In this document: positions 11,604 through 20,625 of the stretch, in pieces | Layout: every line of letters begins with the position of its first letter | Position numbering within the stretch: position 1 is the first letter of the stretch | Assembly (NCBI RefSeq): GCF_016464305.1 | Contig: NZ_JAEIOJ010000001.1 | Coordinates: forward strand, 518,685-582,684 | Reading direction: 5' to 3' | DNA from: Umezawaea beigongshangensis | Lineage (GTDB): Bacteria > Actinomycetota > Actinomycetes > Mycobacteriales > Pseudonocardiaceae | DNA: 64,000 nt | Position numbers and translations under genes: made by a program | The notes under the pieces: model-generated | What the model saw: the letters and a program-made list of their open reading frames with translations, nothing else | The model's database searches: none | Told to the model about the DNA's origin: nothing

Positions 11604-12290
11604 TCAGCCGTGTTCTTCACCCGGCGCGGGCTCGTCGGGCACACCGGCGAGACCGCGGACGAGCGCGCGCAGTTCCAGCAGCCCGATGGTGCCCGCCGGT
11701 TCGTTCTCCGCCGTCTCCACGCGACGCAGCCGTTCCCCGGCGAGCCGCTCGCCGAGGGTGGCGTCCAGCGGCAGGAACGTCATGGTGCGCCGGGTCGCCT
11801 CGTCCAGCGCGGCCAGCGCGGGGTGGTGCACGGCGACGTCGACCACGCCCTCGGCCTCGTCGACCTGGGCCACGACCCGGACGTCGGCGAGCGCGACGCG
11901 GTGCGGGCCGATGTTCACGGTCACGCCGGTCGGGTCGGGCACCGGCGGCACGGAGTCGTGGTACTCCCAGATCATGTCGGCCGGCGGGGCGGCCGCCTTC
12001 CACGCGTCGGTCCACCGCCGCAGCCGCGGGTCCTCCTGGCCGCTGAGGACCAGCGCGTAGAGCGCGAGCTGGCCGCGCTCCAGGGAGAAGTGCAGGTCCG
12101 GGTGGACGTCGGCGACGAGTTCGCACAGCTCGTTCTCCACCCGGTGCGGCTGGCCGTCGCCGATGGCGGCGCTCACCACGGGCAGCAGGTCGTGCCAGCG
12201 CCGCCAGAACCGCTCGGCGGCCTCCTGCGGGCTGGGCAGGTGCACGGCCTCGGCGGGGACGTCGTCGCGACGACGGCGGAACCAGCTCAT
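11604..12290 (-). CDS. Hypothetical protein, 228 residues
   Basis: Not recognised. Starts MSWFRRRRDD, then an acidic/aliphatic soluble protein with WRRWHDLLPVVSAAIGDGQPHRVENELCELVADVHPDLHFSLERG and a second half GVTVNIGPHRVALADVRVVAQVDEAEGVVDVAVHHPALAALDEATRR. No signal peptide or membrane helix. An ATG three codons upstream (12299) is an alternative start; neither has a clear ribosome site. It sits between the MetE-like gene (36 nt upstream) and ligA (40 nt downstream) on the same strand and is probably co-transcribed with the MetE-like gene. Confidence 0.7.
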   Translation of the reverse strand: MSWFRRRRDDVPAEAVHLPSPQEAAERFWRRWHDLLPVVSAAIGDGQPHRVENELCELVADVHPDLHFSLERGQLALYALVLSGQEDPRLRRWTDAWKAAAPPADMIWEYHDSVPPVPDPTGVTVNIGPHRVALADVRVVAQVDEAEGVVDVAVHHPALAALDEATRRTMTFLPLDATLGERLAGERLRRVETAENEPAGTIGLLELRALVRGLAGVPDEPAPGEEHG

Positions 12291-12325
12291 GCCCGGCATT
12301 CTGCCGCGTCGCCGGTGGGTCGGCG

Positions 12326-13351
12326 TCACCACTTCTCGGGCGGCTCCGCGAACACCCCGGCCAGGTCGCGGGTCAGCGACAGCGCCCGGCGCACCCAGGA
12401 CGGGTGCGCGCCGGCCAGGCCGCAGGTCGGCGTCGGCACGGCCAGCTCCCCCAGCACCGACCGGGGGAACCCGAGCCGGTCGGCCAGGTCCAGCGCGGGC
12501 TTCGCCAGCGAGCGCAGCTCGACGGGGACGCCGGGATCGGTGCTCGGCACGAGCCCCAGCAGCAGCGTCGTGCCCGCCTGCCACGCCTCGCCCAGCGCGT
12601 CCCAGGTGGCCGTGGGCGCACCGGCGAGCAGCGTCGCGTCGATCGCGACGGCGGCGGCTCCGGCGTCGCGCAGCAGCGTCACCGGCGGGCGCGGGGCGCA
12701 CACGTGCACGACGGCGCCGTCCCCCGCCGCGGCGAGGACGGTCGCGAGCGCGTCGCGGGCCTCCGGGTCGTGCACGGGGGCGACGGTGCCGAGCTTCGAC
12801 GGCGTGGGCAGCAGACCGGCGAGCACGGCCGGCAGGGTGGGTTCGTCGAGCTGGACCACGACGCGGGCGCCGGTGCGCTTGGCCACCTCGTCGACGTGCA
12901 GGGACAGCCCCTCGGCCAGCGACGCGGTGAACTCGCGCAGTGCGCCGGGGTCGGTGAGCACGCGGTGCCCGCGCGCCAGCTCGATCCCGGCGGTCAGCGT
13001 CCACGGTCCGGCGAGCTGCACCTTCACCACGCCGGGGCGCGCACCGGTCCGCTCCAGAGCCTCCTCGAACGCGTCGAGGTCGCGGCGCAGCAGGTCGACG
13101 GCCCTGCGGTGGTCGCGGCCGGGGCGCGCGGTGACCCGGTAGCCCGAGGGGACGACCTCGATCGCCAGGTCGACGAGGAGACCGGCCGTGCGGCCGATGA
13201 TCTCGGCGCCCACCCCCCGCGCGGGCAGTTCGGGCAGGTGGGGCAGGCCGGGCAGCTCGCCGACGACGACGCGCGCCGCCTCGTCGGGGTCCGTGCCGGG
13301 CAGGGAGCCGATGCCGGTGGCGGTACCGGCGGTCCAGGGCGATGCGTCCAC
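12326..13351 (-). CDS. MetE-like (cobalamin-independent methionine synthase family) short protein
   Basis: 341 residues, about the size of the C-terminal catalytic barrel of MetE (the full enzyme is about 750). GTATGIGSLPGTDP opens the barrel. The zinc-ligand signatures remain: HVCAP near residue 225 and the late CGLAG. These bind the homocysteine thiolate in MetE. The gene corresponds by position and size to mycobacterial Rv3015c, annotated as a methionine-synthase-like conserved protein. Without the N-terminal half it probably uses another methyl donor or thiol substrate. GTG start at 13351 chosen because the conserved SPWTAGTATGIGSLPG follows. A Cys-rich microORF, a hairpin and a DasR-like site lie immediately upstream on this strand. 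Confidence 0.8.
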   Translation of the reverse strand: MDASPWTAGTATGIGSLPGTDPDEAARVVVGELPGLPHLPELPARGVGAEIIGRTAGLLVDLAIEVVPSGYRVTARPGRDHRRAVDLLRRDLDAFEEALERTGARPGVVKVQLAGPWTLTAGIELARGHRVLTDPGALREFTASLAEGLSLHVDEVAKRTGARVVVQLDEPTLPAVLAGLLPTPSKLGTVAPVHDPEARDALATVLAAAGDGAVVHVCAPRPPVTLLRDAGAAAVAIDATLLAGAPTATWDALGEAWQAGTTLLLGLVPSTDPGVPVELRSLAKPALDLADRLGFPRSVLGELAVPTPTCGLAGAHPSWVRRALSLTRDLAGVFAEPPEKW

Positions 13352-13412
13352 GGCGACCAGTCTGTCAGCAGTGGCGGGCGGCGGACCGGACGCGGTCGGC
13401 GGGGCGGCACTG

Positions 13413-13441
13413 TTGACGAAATGGTCTGGACCACCTAACCT
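13413..13441 (+). promoter_or_regulatory. Promoter with DasR (dre)-like palindrome, no obvious target gene
   Basis: Plus-strand TTGACG (13413-13418), 17-nt spacer, TAACCT (13436-13441) is a near-ideal actinobacterial sigma-A promoter. The spacer contains TGGTCTGGACCA (13422-13433), one mismatch from the DasR operator core TGGTCTAGACCA. Downstream there is only a hairpin (13485-13520) and no coding gene on this strand. The palindrome is also 82 nt upstream of the minus-strand MetE-like gene. Confidence 0.6.
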
Positions 13442-13484
13442 CAACCGCCCGGCGTTCCCCGCGCGGAGGACGCCTCCCGATCGC

Positions 13485-13520
13485 GGTGTGGGGGTACGGC
13501 GCGCCCCGTGCCCCCACACC
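13485..13520. terminator. Strong hairpin between microORF and MetE-like gene
   Basis: 15-bp stem (13485-13499 / 13506-13520, one G-U pair) with loop CGCGCC. On the minus strand it lies about 50 nt after the Cys-rich microORF stop; on the plus strand it is about 40 nt after the orphan promoter. It could terminate either transcript or act as an attenuator for the MetE-like gene. Confidence 0.7.
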
Positions 13521-13567
13521 GTCCCGCCGGCGGTGGACGGCACGCGCCGCCCACCGCGCCGACGAGG

Positions 13568-13633
13568 TCAGCAGCTGCCGCAGCAGCCGCAACCGGGTCC
13601 GGTGCACGAGCTGCAACAAGAACATCCGCCCAC
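13568..13633 (-). CDS. 21-residue cysteine-rich microprotein (two CxCCxxC motifs)
   Basis: GTG start with a perfect AGGAGG (13639-13644) 5 nt upstream; TGA at 13568. Eight of 21 residues are Cys, arranged as two identical-pattern motifs C-x-C-C-x-x-C (Cys 4, 6, 7, 10 and 15, 17, 18, 21) joined by TGPG; the rest is Gly and Ser. The duplicated spacing and excellent ribosome site argue for real translation. Two readings are possible: a minimal metal-binding (metallothionein-like) peptide, or a cysteine-codon leader that senses Cys-tRNA and attenuates the downstream MetE-like gene, as known for polycysteine short ORFs in mycobacteria. It lies 98 nt after the membrane-protein gene. No homologue is recalled. 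Confidence 0.65.
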   Translation of the reverse strand: MGGCSCCSSCTGPGCGCCGSC

Positions 13634-13731
13634 GACGACCTCCTGTGGTCGAGAACTCGACGATCGGACCGTAGGTCGAGCGGACCTCGTCGAGACACCA
13701 CCGCCGGAGTGACGGGCTGACACGAACGGGT

Positions 13732-14121
13732 TCACCGTCGGCGCAGGCCCGCGATCTGGAGCACCACGATCCCGACGACCGCCGCCGCCTGGACGAGGAC
13801 CACGACCTGTCCCAGCACCGTGATCGGGAACCACCCGGCGAGGGCCGTGAGCGCGCTGTCCACCACCCACAGCAGGTTGCCGATCACCACCACCCGCACC
13901 AGCGGGCGGCTGATGCGGGGTCGCGTGCCGATCACGTACACGGCGATCCCGTACACCACGAGGAACGCGCCGACGCCGAGCAGCAGGCCGCGCGGCAGGC
14001 CGAGGTCGAGCAGGGGTCCGACGAGCAGGGCCAGGACGCCGAGGCCGCCGGAGGCGATGCCGTCGAGCGTGCAGGCGAAGCGGAGGAGGCGGTCGTCGCG
14101 GACTTCAACGGTTGTCGTCAT
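13732..14121 (-). CDS. Four-helix integral membrane protein, unknown
   Basis: 129 residues with four hydrophobic segments: LDGIASGGLGVLALLVGPLL, GLLLGVGAFLVVYGIAVYVI, LVRVVVIGNLLWVVDSALTAL and ITVLGQVVVLVQAAAVVGIVV. It begins MTTTVEVRDDRLLRFACTLDG and ends in basic LRRR. The arrangement resembles small SPW/DoxX-size membrane proteins, but no family is claimed. The Cys-rich microORF follows on the same strand. Confidence 0.7.
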   Translation of the reverse strand: MTTTVEVRDDRLLRFACTLDGIASGGLGVLALLVGPLLDLGLPRGLLLGVGAFLVVYGIAVYVIGTRPRISRPLVRVVVIGNLLWVVDSALTALAGWFPITVLGQVVVLVQAAAVVGIVVLQIAGLRRR

Positions 14122-14187
14122 GGCGCCGACGATGGCCCGGCGAGCACTGCCAGATCGACGTCGTGCACTGCCAACAGCTGCCGGTTC

Positions 14188-15450
14188 TCAGCCCTCGACC
14201 TGCGTGGACGTCCCCCGCAGGTCGGCCGCGACCAGCCGGGCGGCGGCGTTCTGCCAGTTGTGCAGCGTCCGCTCGGGCACCTGGGTGACGAACCACGCCA
14301 GCGCCCGCTTCGACTCGGCGTCGAGCCCCTCCCGCTTCGTCCTGCGGCTGTAGGGGCGGATGCCGGCGACGTAGTAGAAGTGCAGGGCGTTGTAGTGGCG
14401 CCACTCGTCGCTCGTGCCGAAGTCGCCGTCGCGCGGCTTCAGCCGGGCGATGGCCTCCGCCAGCAGCCGCTTCAGCTCGGCGGCCCGCTCCAGCGGCTGG
14501 TCCGGCGCTCCGCGCGCGGCGAGCCCGGCGTCGATCACCGGCAGGTTCGTCAGCGGACTCGACACCAGCTTCGCCAGGTCGCCGTAGTGGCTCAGCGCCC
14601 GCCGGGTCAGCCGCGCGAACTCCGCCTCGTCCAGCTCCGCGAGCGGACGGCCCGGATCGCGCCGCGGCAGCGCGTCGGCGACCTCGCGCAGCTGCGCCCG
14701 CTCCGGCGCCAGGCCGGGCAGCACCAGGCGGTCGGCCGCGGCGGCGAGCGGGTTCGCCAGCACCTGCACGGCGACGGCGGCGCCCACCACGCCGAACAGC
14801 AGCGGCTCCAGCGGCGCGTCGCCGAGCAGCAGCGCCACCACGACCTGGCCCCCGAACAGCACGGCCGCCGCCACCGAGACGACCAGCGACCGCAGGAGGT
14901 CCCCGCGCAGCGCCTCGCCCTCGTCGAACGCGTCGGTGGCGGCGACGACGCCGCCGAGCAGCAGCAGGTCCACGCCGATCGCGGGCAGCAGCAGCCCCGG
15001 CGGCAGCACGTGCAGGCCCAGCAGCACCAGCGCCGCGCCGAGACCGAACACCAGCGTCGCCGCGGCCAGGAGCACGCGGTGCGCCGTGCCCGCGCTGCGC
15101 GCCACCAGCAGCACCAGCGCCACCGCCAGCGGCAGCAGCACCAGCGGCGCGGTGACCGGCACGAACACCACCAGCAGCGCCAGCGGCGCGACGCCGTGCC
15201 GCCACCACGCGTCCAGCCGCTGGCCCAGCGGGGCGGGCAGCAGCAGCACGACCACGCCGGTCCAGGCGAGCGCGGGCACGCACAGCAGCGCGATCGGCGC
15301 GGACGCCGCGGCGTCCAGGGCGAGCGCGACGGCGTAGCCCAGCAGCCCGGCTCCCGCACGGTGCAGCAACGGCTTGCGCGGGTCCCGCGCCACGAGGTAG
15401 AGCCCGAGCCACCACGCCAGGGCGAACCCGGCCACCGACACCCCCAGCAC
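14188..15450 (-). CDS. Multi-pass membrane protein with conserved soluble C-terminal domain
   Basis: 420 residues. About residues 1-240 contain eight or so hydrophobic segments (FALAWWLGLYLVA, PIALLCVPALAWTGVVVLLL, PLVLLPLAVALVLLVA and others). The last 150 residues form a soluble domain with FARLTRRALSHYGDLAKLVSSPLTNLPVID and a C-terminal NALHFYYVAGIRPYSRRTKR...VPERTLHNWQNAAARLVA block. That block recurs as a DNA-binding-like or unknown domain in actinobacterial and chloroflexal proteins; this recollection is not firm. The layout suggests a membrane sensor with a cytosolic output. It starts 48 nt from the divergent DUF6584 gene. Confidence 0.75.
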   Translation of the reverse strand: MLGVSVAGFALAWWLGLYLVARDPRKPLLHRAGAGLLGYAVALALDAAASAPIALLCVPALAWTGVVVLLLPAPLGQRLDAWWRHGVAPLALLVVFVPVTAPLVLLPLAVALVLLVARSAGTAHRVLLAAATLVFGLGAALVLLGLHVLPPGLLLPAIGVDLLLLGGVVAATDAFDEGEALRGDLLRSLVVSVAAAVLFGGQVVVALLLGDAPLEPLLFGVVGAAVAVQVLANPLAAAADRLVLPGLAPERAQLREVADALPRRDPGRPLAELDEAEFARLTRRALSHYGDLAKLVSSPLTNLPVIDAGLAARGAPDQPLERAAELKRLLAEAIARLKPRDGDFGTSDEWRHYNALHFYYVAGIRPYSRRTKREGLDAESKRALAWFVTQVPERTLHNWQNAAARLVAADLRGTSTQVEG

Positions 15451-15498
15451 GGGCCGACACTACAACGGGTGATGGCAGGGGTTGCGTTCGTTGAGAGC

Positions 15499-16014
15499 AT
15501 GTCGGTCATGCCTGTGGAGGTGACGCTGCGACGAGCAGCCGAGGAAGTGACTCGGGGCGATCTGGCCAGCGTGCTGCGAGCGCGGCAGCGGCTGAGCGGT
15601 CTCGTCGGCACGTATCCGGGCGAACTGGAGATCCGCGCGCGCCTGGCGCACGTCTACCGCGTGCTCGGCGACTCGGCGCAGGCCGGTCGCTGGAGCTACC
15701 TCGCCGAGGTCCGCGACCCCGTCGAGGTGGCGGCGTTCGAGCGCGCCTACCGCGACCCGGTGCGCCGCCTGGTGGCGCTGGCGTGGAGCGGCGACCCCGC
15801 CTCGGCCGGCACGGACGCGGCGCGGGCACGGCTGATCGCGCTGCACGACCAGGCGAGCGAGCACCTGCGGCGCGAGGTGCGGCACACCCCGCCGGAGCGC
15901 AGGTCGTGGCCGGTGGCGCTGGGGCTCCTGCTGCTGGGCGCGCTGTTCCTGGTGTGCTTCGCGATCGGTCTGGTGACGCTGGTGACGTCCCTGCCCCGGT
16001 GGTTCACGGGTTAG
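15499..16014 (+). CDS. DUF6584 family protein with C-terminal membrane anchor
   Basis: 171 residues. The N-terminal part (TLRRAAEEVTRGDLASVLRARQRLSGLVGTYPGELEIRARLAHVYRVLGDSAQAGRWSYL) is a short TPR-like helical module typical of DUF6584. The C-terminus has one strong membrane helix (PVALGLLLLGALFLVCFAIGLVTLV) and ends in the short tail SLPRWFTG. Start chosen at ATG 15499; ATG 15508 is equally possible. The gene is followed after 13 nt by the PLP dehydratase gene, so both may share a transcript. Function unknown. Confidence 0.8.
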   Translation: MSVMPVEVTLRRAAEEVTRGDLASVLRARQRLSGLVGTYPGELEIRARLAHVYRVLGDSAQAGRWSYLAEVRDPVEVAAFERAYRDPVRRLVALAWSGDPASAGTDAARARLIALHDQASEHLRREVRHTPPERRSWPVALGLLLLGALFLVCFAIGLVTLVTSLPRWFTG

Positions 16015-16027
16015 GGAAGCTGGAGGC

Positions 16028-16918
16028 ATGACCGACGTCGCAGCAGCCGCAGCCCGGATCGCCCCGCACGCGCGGCGCACACCGCTCCTGCGCACCGAAC
16101 TGGACGGCCGCCCCCTCGTCCTGAAGCTCGAACACCTCCAGCTCACCGGGTCGTTCAAGATCCGCGGCGCGCTGAACACCCTGCTCTCCGGGGCGCTGCC
16201 GGACCTCGTCGTGACCGCGTCCGGCGGCAACCACGGCCTGGGCGTCGCCACGGCCGCGCGGCTGCTGGGCGTGCCGTCCGTGGTGTACGTGCCGACCTCG
16301 GCCCCCGCGGGCAAGGTGCGCCGCATCGAGGCCACGGGCGCGAAGCTGATCCGGCACGGCGCGAGCTACGCGGAGGCGGCGCTGGCCGCCCGCGAGGCGG
16401 CCAGGGCGCCCGGAGCGTCCTACGTGGAGGCGTACGACTCGCCCGTGGTGATCGCGGGCCAGGGCACCGTGGCGGCCGAGGTCGTGGCGGACGCGCCGGA
16501 CGTGGACGCCGTCGCGGTCGCCGTCGGCGGTGGCGGGCTGGCCGCGGGCACCGCGCTCGCGGCGGACGGCCGCACGACGGTCGCCGTGGAGCCGGAGCAC
16601 TGCCGCGCCCTGCACGACGCGCTGGAGGCCGGGCGGCCGGTGGACTCGGCGGTGGACTCCGTCGCGGCGTCGGCGCTCGGCGCGACCCGCGTCGGCGAGG
16701 TGCCGTTCGGCGTCCTCTCGACGCGTCCCGTGCGGTCGGTGCTGGTGAGCGACGCGGAACTGCTGGCGGCGCGGGACCGGCTGTGGGACGAGTTCCGGCT
16801 CGCCGTGGAACCGGCGGCTGCCGTCCCGTTCGCCGCGTGGCTGGCCGGGCGCGTGCCGGGCGAGCTGCCGTGCGTGGTCCTGTGCGGCGCGAACACCGAC
16901 TGGCTGCCCGACCGCTGA
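16028..16918 (+). CDS. PLP-dependent threonine/serine dehydratase-like enzyme
   Basis: 296 residues, fold type II PLP enzyme. The Schiff-base Lys is in QLTGSFKIRGALN (about residue 43) and the phosphate/substrate loop is SGGNHG (about 65). The glycine-rich PLP phosphate cup is VAVGGGGLAAGTALA. It lacks the C-terminal ACT regulatory domain of biosynthetic IlvA, so it fits the short catabolic threonine/serine dehydratase type. Substrate (Thr, Ser or another hydroxy amino acid) cannot be told. GGAGG lies just before ATG. Its stop is 2 nt from the mnmA stop on the opposite strand. Confidence 0.85.
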   Translation: MTDVAAAAARIAPHARRTPLLRTELDGRPLVLKLEHLQLTGSFKIRGALNTLLSGALPDLVVTASGGNHGLGVATAARLLGVPSVVYVPTSAPAGKVRRIEATGAKLIRHGASYAEAALAAREAARAPGASYVEAYDSPVVIAGQGTVAAEVVADAPDVDAVAVAVGGGGLAAGTALAADGRTTVAVEPEHCRALHDALEAGRPVDSAVDSVAASALGATRVGEVPFGVLSTRPVRSVLVSDAELLAARDRLWDEFRLAVEPAAAVPFAAWLAGRVPGELPCVVLCGANTDWLPDR

Positions 16919-16920
16919 GG

Positions 16921-18015
16921 TCAGGCGGTGCCGGTGATCGTGGCGCTCGCCAGGACCAGGTCTCCCCGCTCGGCGTCCGGGCGGTACAGGGCCACGGCCT
17001 GACCGGGCGCCACGCCGCGCAGGGCCTCGCGCAGGTGGACGCGGACCTCGTCGCCCACCAGCTCCGCCACGGCGGGCGCGGTGCCGCCGTGCGCGCGGAC
17101 CTGGGCCACGCACTCCACCGGGCCGTCGCCCAGCGGCACGCCCGACGGCCACGCGGGCGTCGTCGCGACGATCTCGGACACGGCGAGCTGCTCCGCCGCG
17201 CCGACGCGCACCGTGCCGGACACCGGCTCCAGGGACAGCACGTAGCGCGGCCGTCCGTCCGGCGCGGGGGCGTCGATGCCGAGGCCCTTGCGCTGGCCGA
17301 CGGTGAAGCCGTGCACGCCGGTGTGGCGGCCCAGGACCGCGCCGGTGCTGTCGTCGACCAGCAGGCCGGGCTGCTCGCCCAGCCGGTCGCCGAGGAACTT
17401 CTGCGTGTCGCCGTCGGGGATGAAGCAGATGTCGTGGCTGTCGGGCTTCTCCGCCACGCCGAGACCGCGCGCGGCGGCCTCCTCGCGCACGGACGCCTTG
17501 GTCGAGCCGCCCAGCGGGAACATCGCGCGGGACAGCTGCTCGGCGGTGAGCGAGGCGAGCACGTAGGACTGGTCCTTGCCGTCGTCGGCGCTGCGCCGCA
17601 GCTCGACGCGACCGTCCACCGTGGACAGCCGGGCGTAGTGGCCGGTGCACACGGCGTCGAAGCCGAGCGCGACGGCCTTGTCCAGCAGCGCCTCGAACTT
17701 GATGCGCTCGTTGCAGCGCAGGCACGGGTTGGGGGTGCGGCCCGCGGCGTACTCGGCGACGAAGTCCTCGACGACGTCCTCGGTGAACCGCTCCGCGAAG
17801 TCCCACACGTAGAACGGGATTCCCATCAGGTCGGCCGCGCGCCGGGCGTCGTGGGCGTCCTCGACCGTGCAGCAGCCGCGCGCTCCGGTGCGGAGCGTGC
17901 CGGGCTTGGCCGACAGCGCCAGGTGCACGCCGGTCACGTCGTGCCCGGCGTCGACCGCGCGCGCCGCCGCCACGGCGGAGTCCACACCGCCGCTCATCGC
18001 AGCCAGTACCCGCAT
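16921..18015 (-). CDS. mnmA: tRNA-uridine 2-sulfurtransferase MnmA
   Basis: 364 residues. It forms 2-thiouridine at wobble position 34 of tRNA for Lys, Glu and Gln. The P-loop SGGVDS (residues 8-13) adenylates tRNA. Catalytic cysteines are expected in [12 protein letters not shown] and GKSHDICFI-type segments, seen here as [21 protein letters not shown] is preceded by GGAGG 9 nt upstream, within 4 nt of the iscS stop. It takes persulfide sulfur from the IscS encoded immediately upstream; the pair equals Rv3024c-Rv3025c. Confidence 0.97.
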   Translation of the reverse strand: MRVLAAMSGGVDSAVAAARAVDAGHDVTGVHLALSAKPGTLRTGARGCCTVEDAHDARRAADLMGIPFYVWDFAERFTEDVVEDFVAEYAAGRTPNPCLRCNERIKFEALLDKAVALGFDAVCTGHYARLSTVDGRVELRRSADDGKDQSYVLASLTAEQLSRAMFPLGGSTKASVREEAAARGLGVAEKPDSHDICFIPDGDTQKFLGDRLGEQPGLLVDDSTGAVLGRHTGVHGFTVGQRKGLGIDAPAPDGRPRYVLSLEPVSGTVRVGAAEQLAVSEIVATTPAWPSGVPLGDGPVECVAQVRAHGGTAPAVAELVGDEVRVHLREALRGVAPGQAVALYRPDAERGDLVLASATITGTA

Positions 18016-18019
18016 CGCC

Positions 18020-19231
18020 TCAGACCTCCGTCTCGAAGCTCAGGCTCGTCCTGCCCGAGCGCCGCATCCCCGCCAGCCCCGCCGTGCGGGCGCGCTCCAC
18101 CACCGGGCCGATCGCCCCGGCGAGGTCGAGCACGTCCTGCCGGGTCGAGGTGTGGCCGAGGGAGAAGCGCAACGAGCCCCGCGCGAGCGCCGGTTCCACG
18201 CCCATCGCCAGCAGCACGTGGCTCGGCTGGGCCACACCGGCCGTGCACGCCGAGCCGGTGGAGCACTCGATGCCCCTGGCGTCGAGCAGCATGAGCAGGC
18301 TGTCGCCCTCGCAGCCGGGGAACGTCAGGTGGGCGTTGCCCGGCAGCCGCCGCTCGGGGTCGCCGTTGAGGACCGCGTCGGGCACGACGGCCCGCACCGA
18401 GCCGATCAGCTCGTCGCGCAGGGCCGCCAGCTCGACGGCGCGCACCGGCTGCTCCACCACGGCCGTCCGCACGGCGGCGGCGAGACCGACGACCGCGGGA
18501 ACGTCGAGGGTGCCGGAGCGCACGTCGCGCTCCTGACCACCGCCGTGCAGCAGCGGCGTGGCCGGGACGTCGCGGGCGAGCAGCAGCACGCCCACGCCGT
18601 AGGGGCCGCCGACCTTGTGCCCGGTCAGGGTCAGCCCGCTCGCGCCGGAGGCGGCGAAGCCGACCGGCACCGCGCCGACCGCCTGCACGGCGTCGGTGTG
18701 GAACGGAATGCCGTGCTCGGCGGCGACGGCGGCCAGGTCGGCGACCGGGTTGACCGTCCCGACCTCGTTGTTCGCCCACATCGCGGTGACGAGGGCCACG
18801 CTGCCGGGGTCGCGCTCGACGGCCTCGCGCAGCGCGTCGGGGTGCACGCGGCCGTGGTGGTCGGTCTCCAGCCAGGTGACCTCGGCGCCGTCCTGGTCGG
18901 CGAGCCACTGCACGGCGTCCAGGACGGCGTGGTGCTCGACGGCGGAGGCGAGGACGCGGCGGCGGCGCGGGTCGGCCTGCCTGCGCGCCCAGAACACGCC
19001 CTTGACGGCCAGGTTGTCGCTCTCCGTGCCGCCGCCGGTGAAGACGACCTCGGAGGGCCTCGCGCCCAGGGCGTCGGCGATGTCCTCGCGCGCCTCCTCC
19101 ACGGCGCGGCGGGCCCGCCTGCCGGAGGTGTGCAGCGAGGAGGCGTTGCCCAGGGTGGACAGCGCCTCCGTCATCGCCGCCACCGCCTGCGGCAGCATCG
19201 GCGTCGTGGCCGCGTGATCGAGGTAGGTCAT
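18020..19231 (-). CDS. iscS: Cysteine desulfurase (NifS/IscS type)
   Basis: 403 residues. It is a PLP enzyme that converts Cys to Ala plus an enzyme-bound persulfide. [11 protein letters not shown] opens the fold; PLP Lys206 is in [11 protein letters not shown]; catalytic Cys329 lies on the loop [12 protein letters not shown]. The short SSGSAC-type loop places it in class II, as for mycobacterial IscS. Directly upstream of mnmA, so it supplies sulfur for tRNA thiolation and probably other pathways. A TAGGCT box 10 nt before the ATG may give it a promoter of its own, 19 nt after the MFS gene. Confidence 0.97.
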   Translation of the reverse strand: MTYLDHAATTPMLPQAVAAMTEALSTLGNASSLHTSGRRARRAVEEAREDIADALGARPSEVVFTGGGTESDNLAVKGVFWARRQADPRRRRVLASAVEHHAVLDAVQWLADQDGAEVTWLETDHHGRVHPDALREAVERDPGSVALVTAMWANNEVGTVNPVADLAAVAAEHGIPFHTDAVQAVGAVPVGFAASGASGLTLTGHKVGGPYGVGVLLLARDVPATPLLHGGGQERDVRSGTLDVPAVVGLAAAVRTAVVEQPVRAVELAALRDELIGSVRAVVPDAVLNGDPERRLPGNAHLTFPGCEGDSLLMLLDARGIECSTGSACTAGVAQPSHVLLAMGVEPALARGSLRFSLGHTSTRQDVLDLAGAIGPVVERARTAGLAGMRRSGRTSLSFETEV

Positions 19232-19250
19232 AGGAGTCCCCAGCCTAACG

Positions 19251-20621
19251 TCATCGCGGGCGGCACCTGCTGCCGGTGAGCACCGCGCCGACCAGGGCCA
19301 CGGCCGCCATGAGCAGGTCGAGCACGACGACGCCCGTCGTGGGCGCCCGCGTGGACGAGAGGCTCGTCACGAGCACGCCGCCGAGGCCGACCAGCAGCGC
19401 GGTGCCGAGCATGTCGCTGATCTGGAGGGCCGAGGAGTTGAAGCCCCGGTCGGCCTCGGTGGACGCGGCCAGGGTGAGCACGCTCAGGCTGGACATCGCC
19501 ATGCCCATGCCCGCCCCGGCGAACGCCCACAGCGGGGCCGTGGCCCAGGCGGGTCCCCAGGTCGGGGCGATGAACGTCACGCCGGTGATGCCCACCGCGG
19601 TCAGCAGGAACCCGCGGCGGACCAGCGTCTCGCGCGGGATGCCGGGGCGCCGCGACTGCCACATCGACCCGCCGGCCCAGCCGAGCGCGGACAGCGTCAG
19701 CGGCAGTCCGGCGGCCAGCGGCGAGTAGCCGTGCACGGCGGTCAGGGTGAGCGGGACGAACGCCTCGACGGTGAAGAACGTGCCGGCGAGCAGGCCGCGC
19801 GCGAGGATCGTCACGGGCAGGCCGCGCCGGGCGCGCAGCGTGCCCGGCGGCAGCAGCAGGCGCAGCGCGGGCACCAGCACGACCAGGCCGACCACGCCCA
19901 GCACGAGGTTCGGCCCCGAGGGGTGCTGGGCGGCCCAGCTGATCGCGGCGACGCCCGCTCCCCCGGCGAGGGCGGCCAGCGGCAGGCCGCGCCGGGCGGG
20001 CGCGCCGCCACCGGTGTGCGCCGGCAGGGCGCGCAGCACCGGCACGAGGCACAGCACGCCGAGGACGACGAGCGGCGCGATGGCCAGGAACACCAGGCGC
20101 CAGGACAGGTGCTCGGTGAACCAGCCCGCGAGGGCGGGCCCGACCAGCGAGGGCACGACCCACGCGGCCGACAGCGCCCCGAACACGGCCGGCCGGTCCC
20201 GCTCGGGGTAGACCAGGCCGATGAGCACGTAGATCGCGACGACCTGCGTGCCGCTGCCGAGGCCCTGCAGGACGCGGCCCAGCAGCAGCACCGCCATCGA
20301 GTCCGCGGTGCCCGCGACGAGCAGTCCGGCCAGGAACAGCAGCGGGCCGAGGAGCAGCGACGGGCGCGGGCCGCGCAGGTCGCACAGGCGGCCGGACAGG
20401 ACCGTGGCCACCACACCGGCTGACAGGTGCGCCACGAAGGGCCACGCGTACAGCTCGGCGGCGCCGAGGTCGGCCACGAGACTCGGCATCGCCGTCCCGA
20501 CACCCATCGCCTCGAAGGCCACGAGGGTGACGAGGAGGAGCACCCCGATCGTCGGCCCCCTCCGGTCGGAGGCCCAGAGAACACTGCGCCGGGTGGTCGG
20601 GAGATCCGTCAGCGATGACAC
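19251..20621 (-). CDS. MFS transporter, drug-exporter type
   Basis: About 456 residues with 12-14 hydrophobic helices. The major-facilitator signature between helices 2 and 3 reads [18 protein letters not shown], and motif C-like [19 protein letters not shown] in helix 5 is typical of the H+ antiporter (DHA) exporters. GTG 20621 is used; a TTG at 20636, overlapping the upstream acyltransferase by 11 nt, is also possible. It sits between the acyltransferase pair and iscS-mnmA on the same strand and is probably in the same transcript. It is not part of the mycobacterial gene order here, so it looks inserted. Substrate unknown. Confidence 0.85.
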   Translation of the reverse strand: MSSLTDLPTTRRSVLWASDRRGPTIGVLLLVTLVAFEAMGVGTAMPSLVADLGAAELYAWPFVAHLSAGVVATVLSGRLCDLRGPRPSLLLGPLLFLAGLLVAGTADSMAVLLLGRVLQGLGSGTQVVAIYVLIGLVYPERDRPAVFGALSAAWVVPSLVGPALAGWFTEHLSWRLVFLAIAPLVVLGVLCLVPVLRALPAHTGGGAPARRGLPLAALAGGAGVAAISWAAQHPSGPNLVLGVVGLVVLVPALRLLLPPGTLRARRGLPVTILARGLLAGTFFTVEAFVPLTLTAVHGYSPLAAGLPLTLSALGWAGGSMWQSRRPGIPRETLVRRGFLLTAVGITGVTFIAPTWGPAWATAPLWAFAGAGMGMAMSSLSVLTLAASTEADRGFNSSALQISDMLGTALLVGLGGVLVTSLSSTRAPTTGVVVLDLLMAAVALVGAVLTGSRCRPR

Positions 20622-20625
20622 GGAG

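Noticed and set aside
13352-13567. SAM or cobalamin riboswitch before the MetE-like gene
   Set aside because: I looked for the conserved B12-box-like and SAM-aptamer patterns and saw none; only the simple 15-bp hairpin is present.
13188-13720. Plus-strand open frames after the DasR-like promoter
   Set aside because: No ribosome site or recognisable protein; they are mirrors of the minus-strand genes and run through the hairpin.
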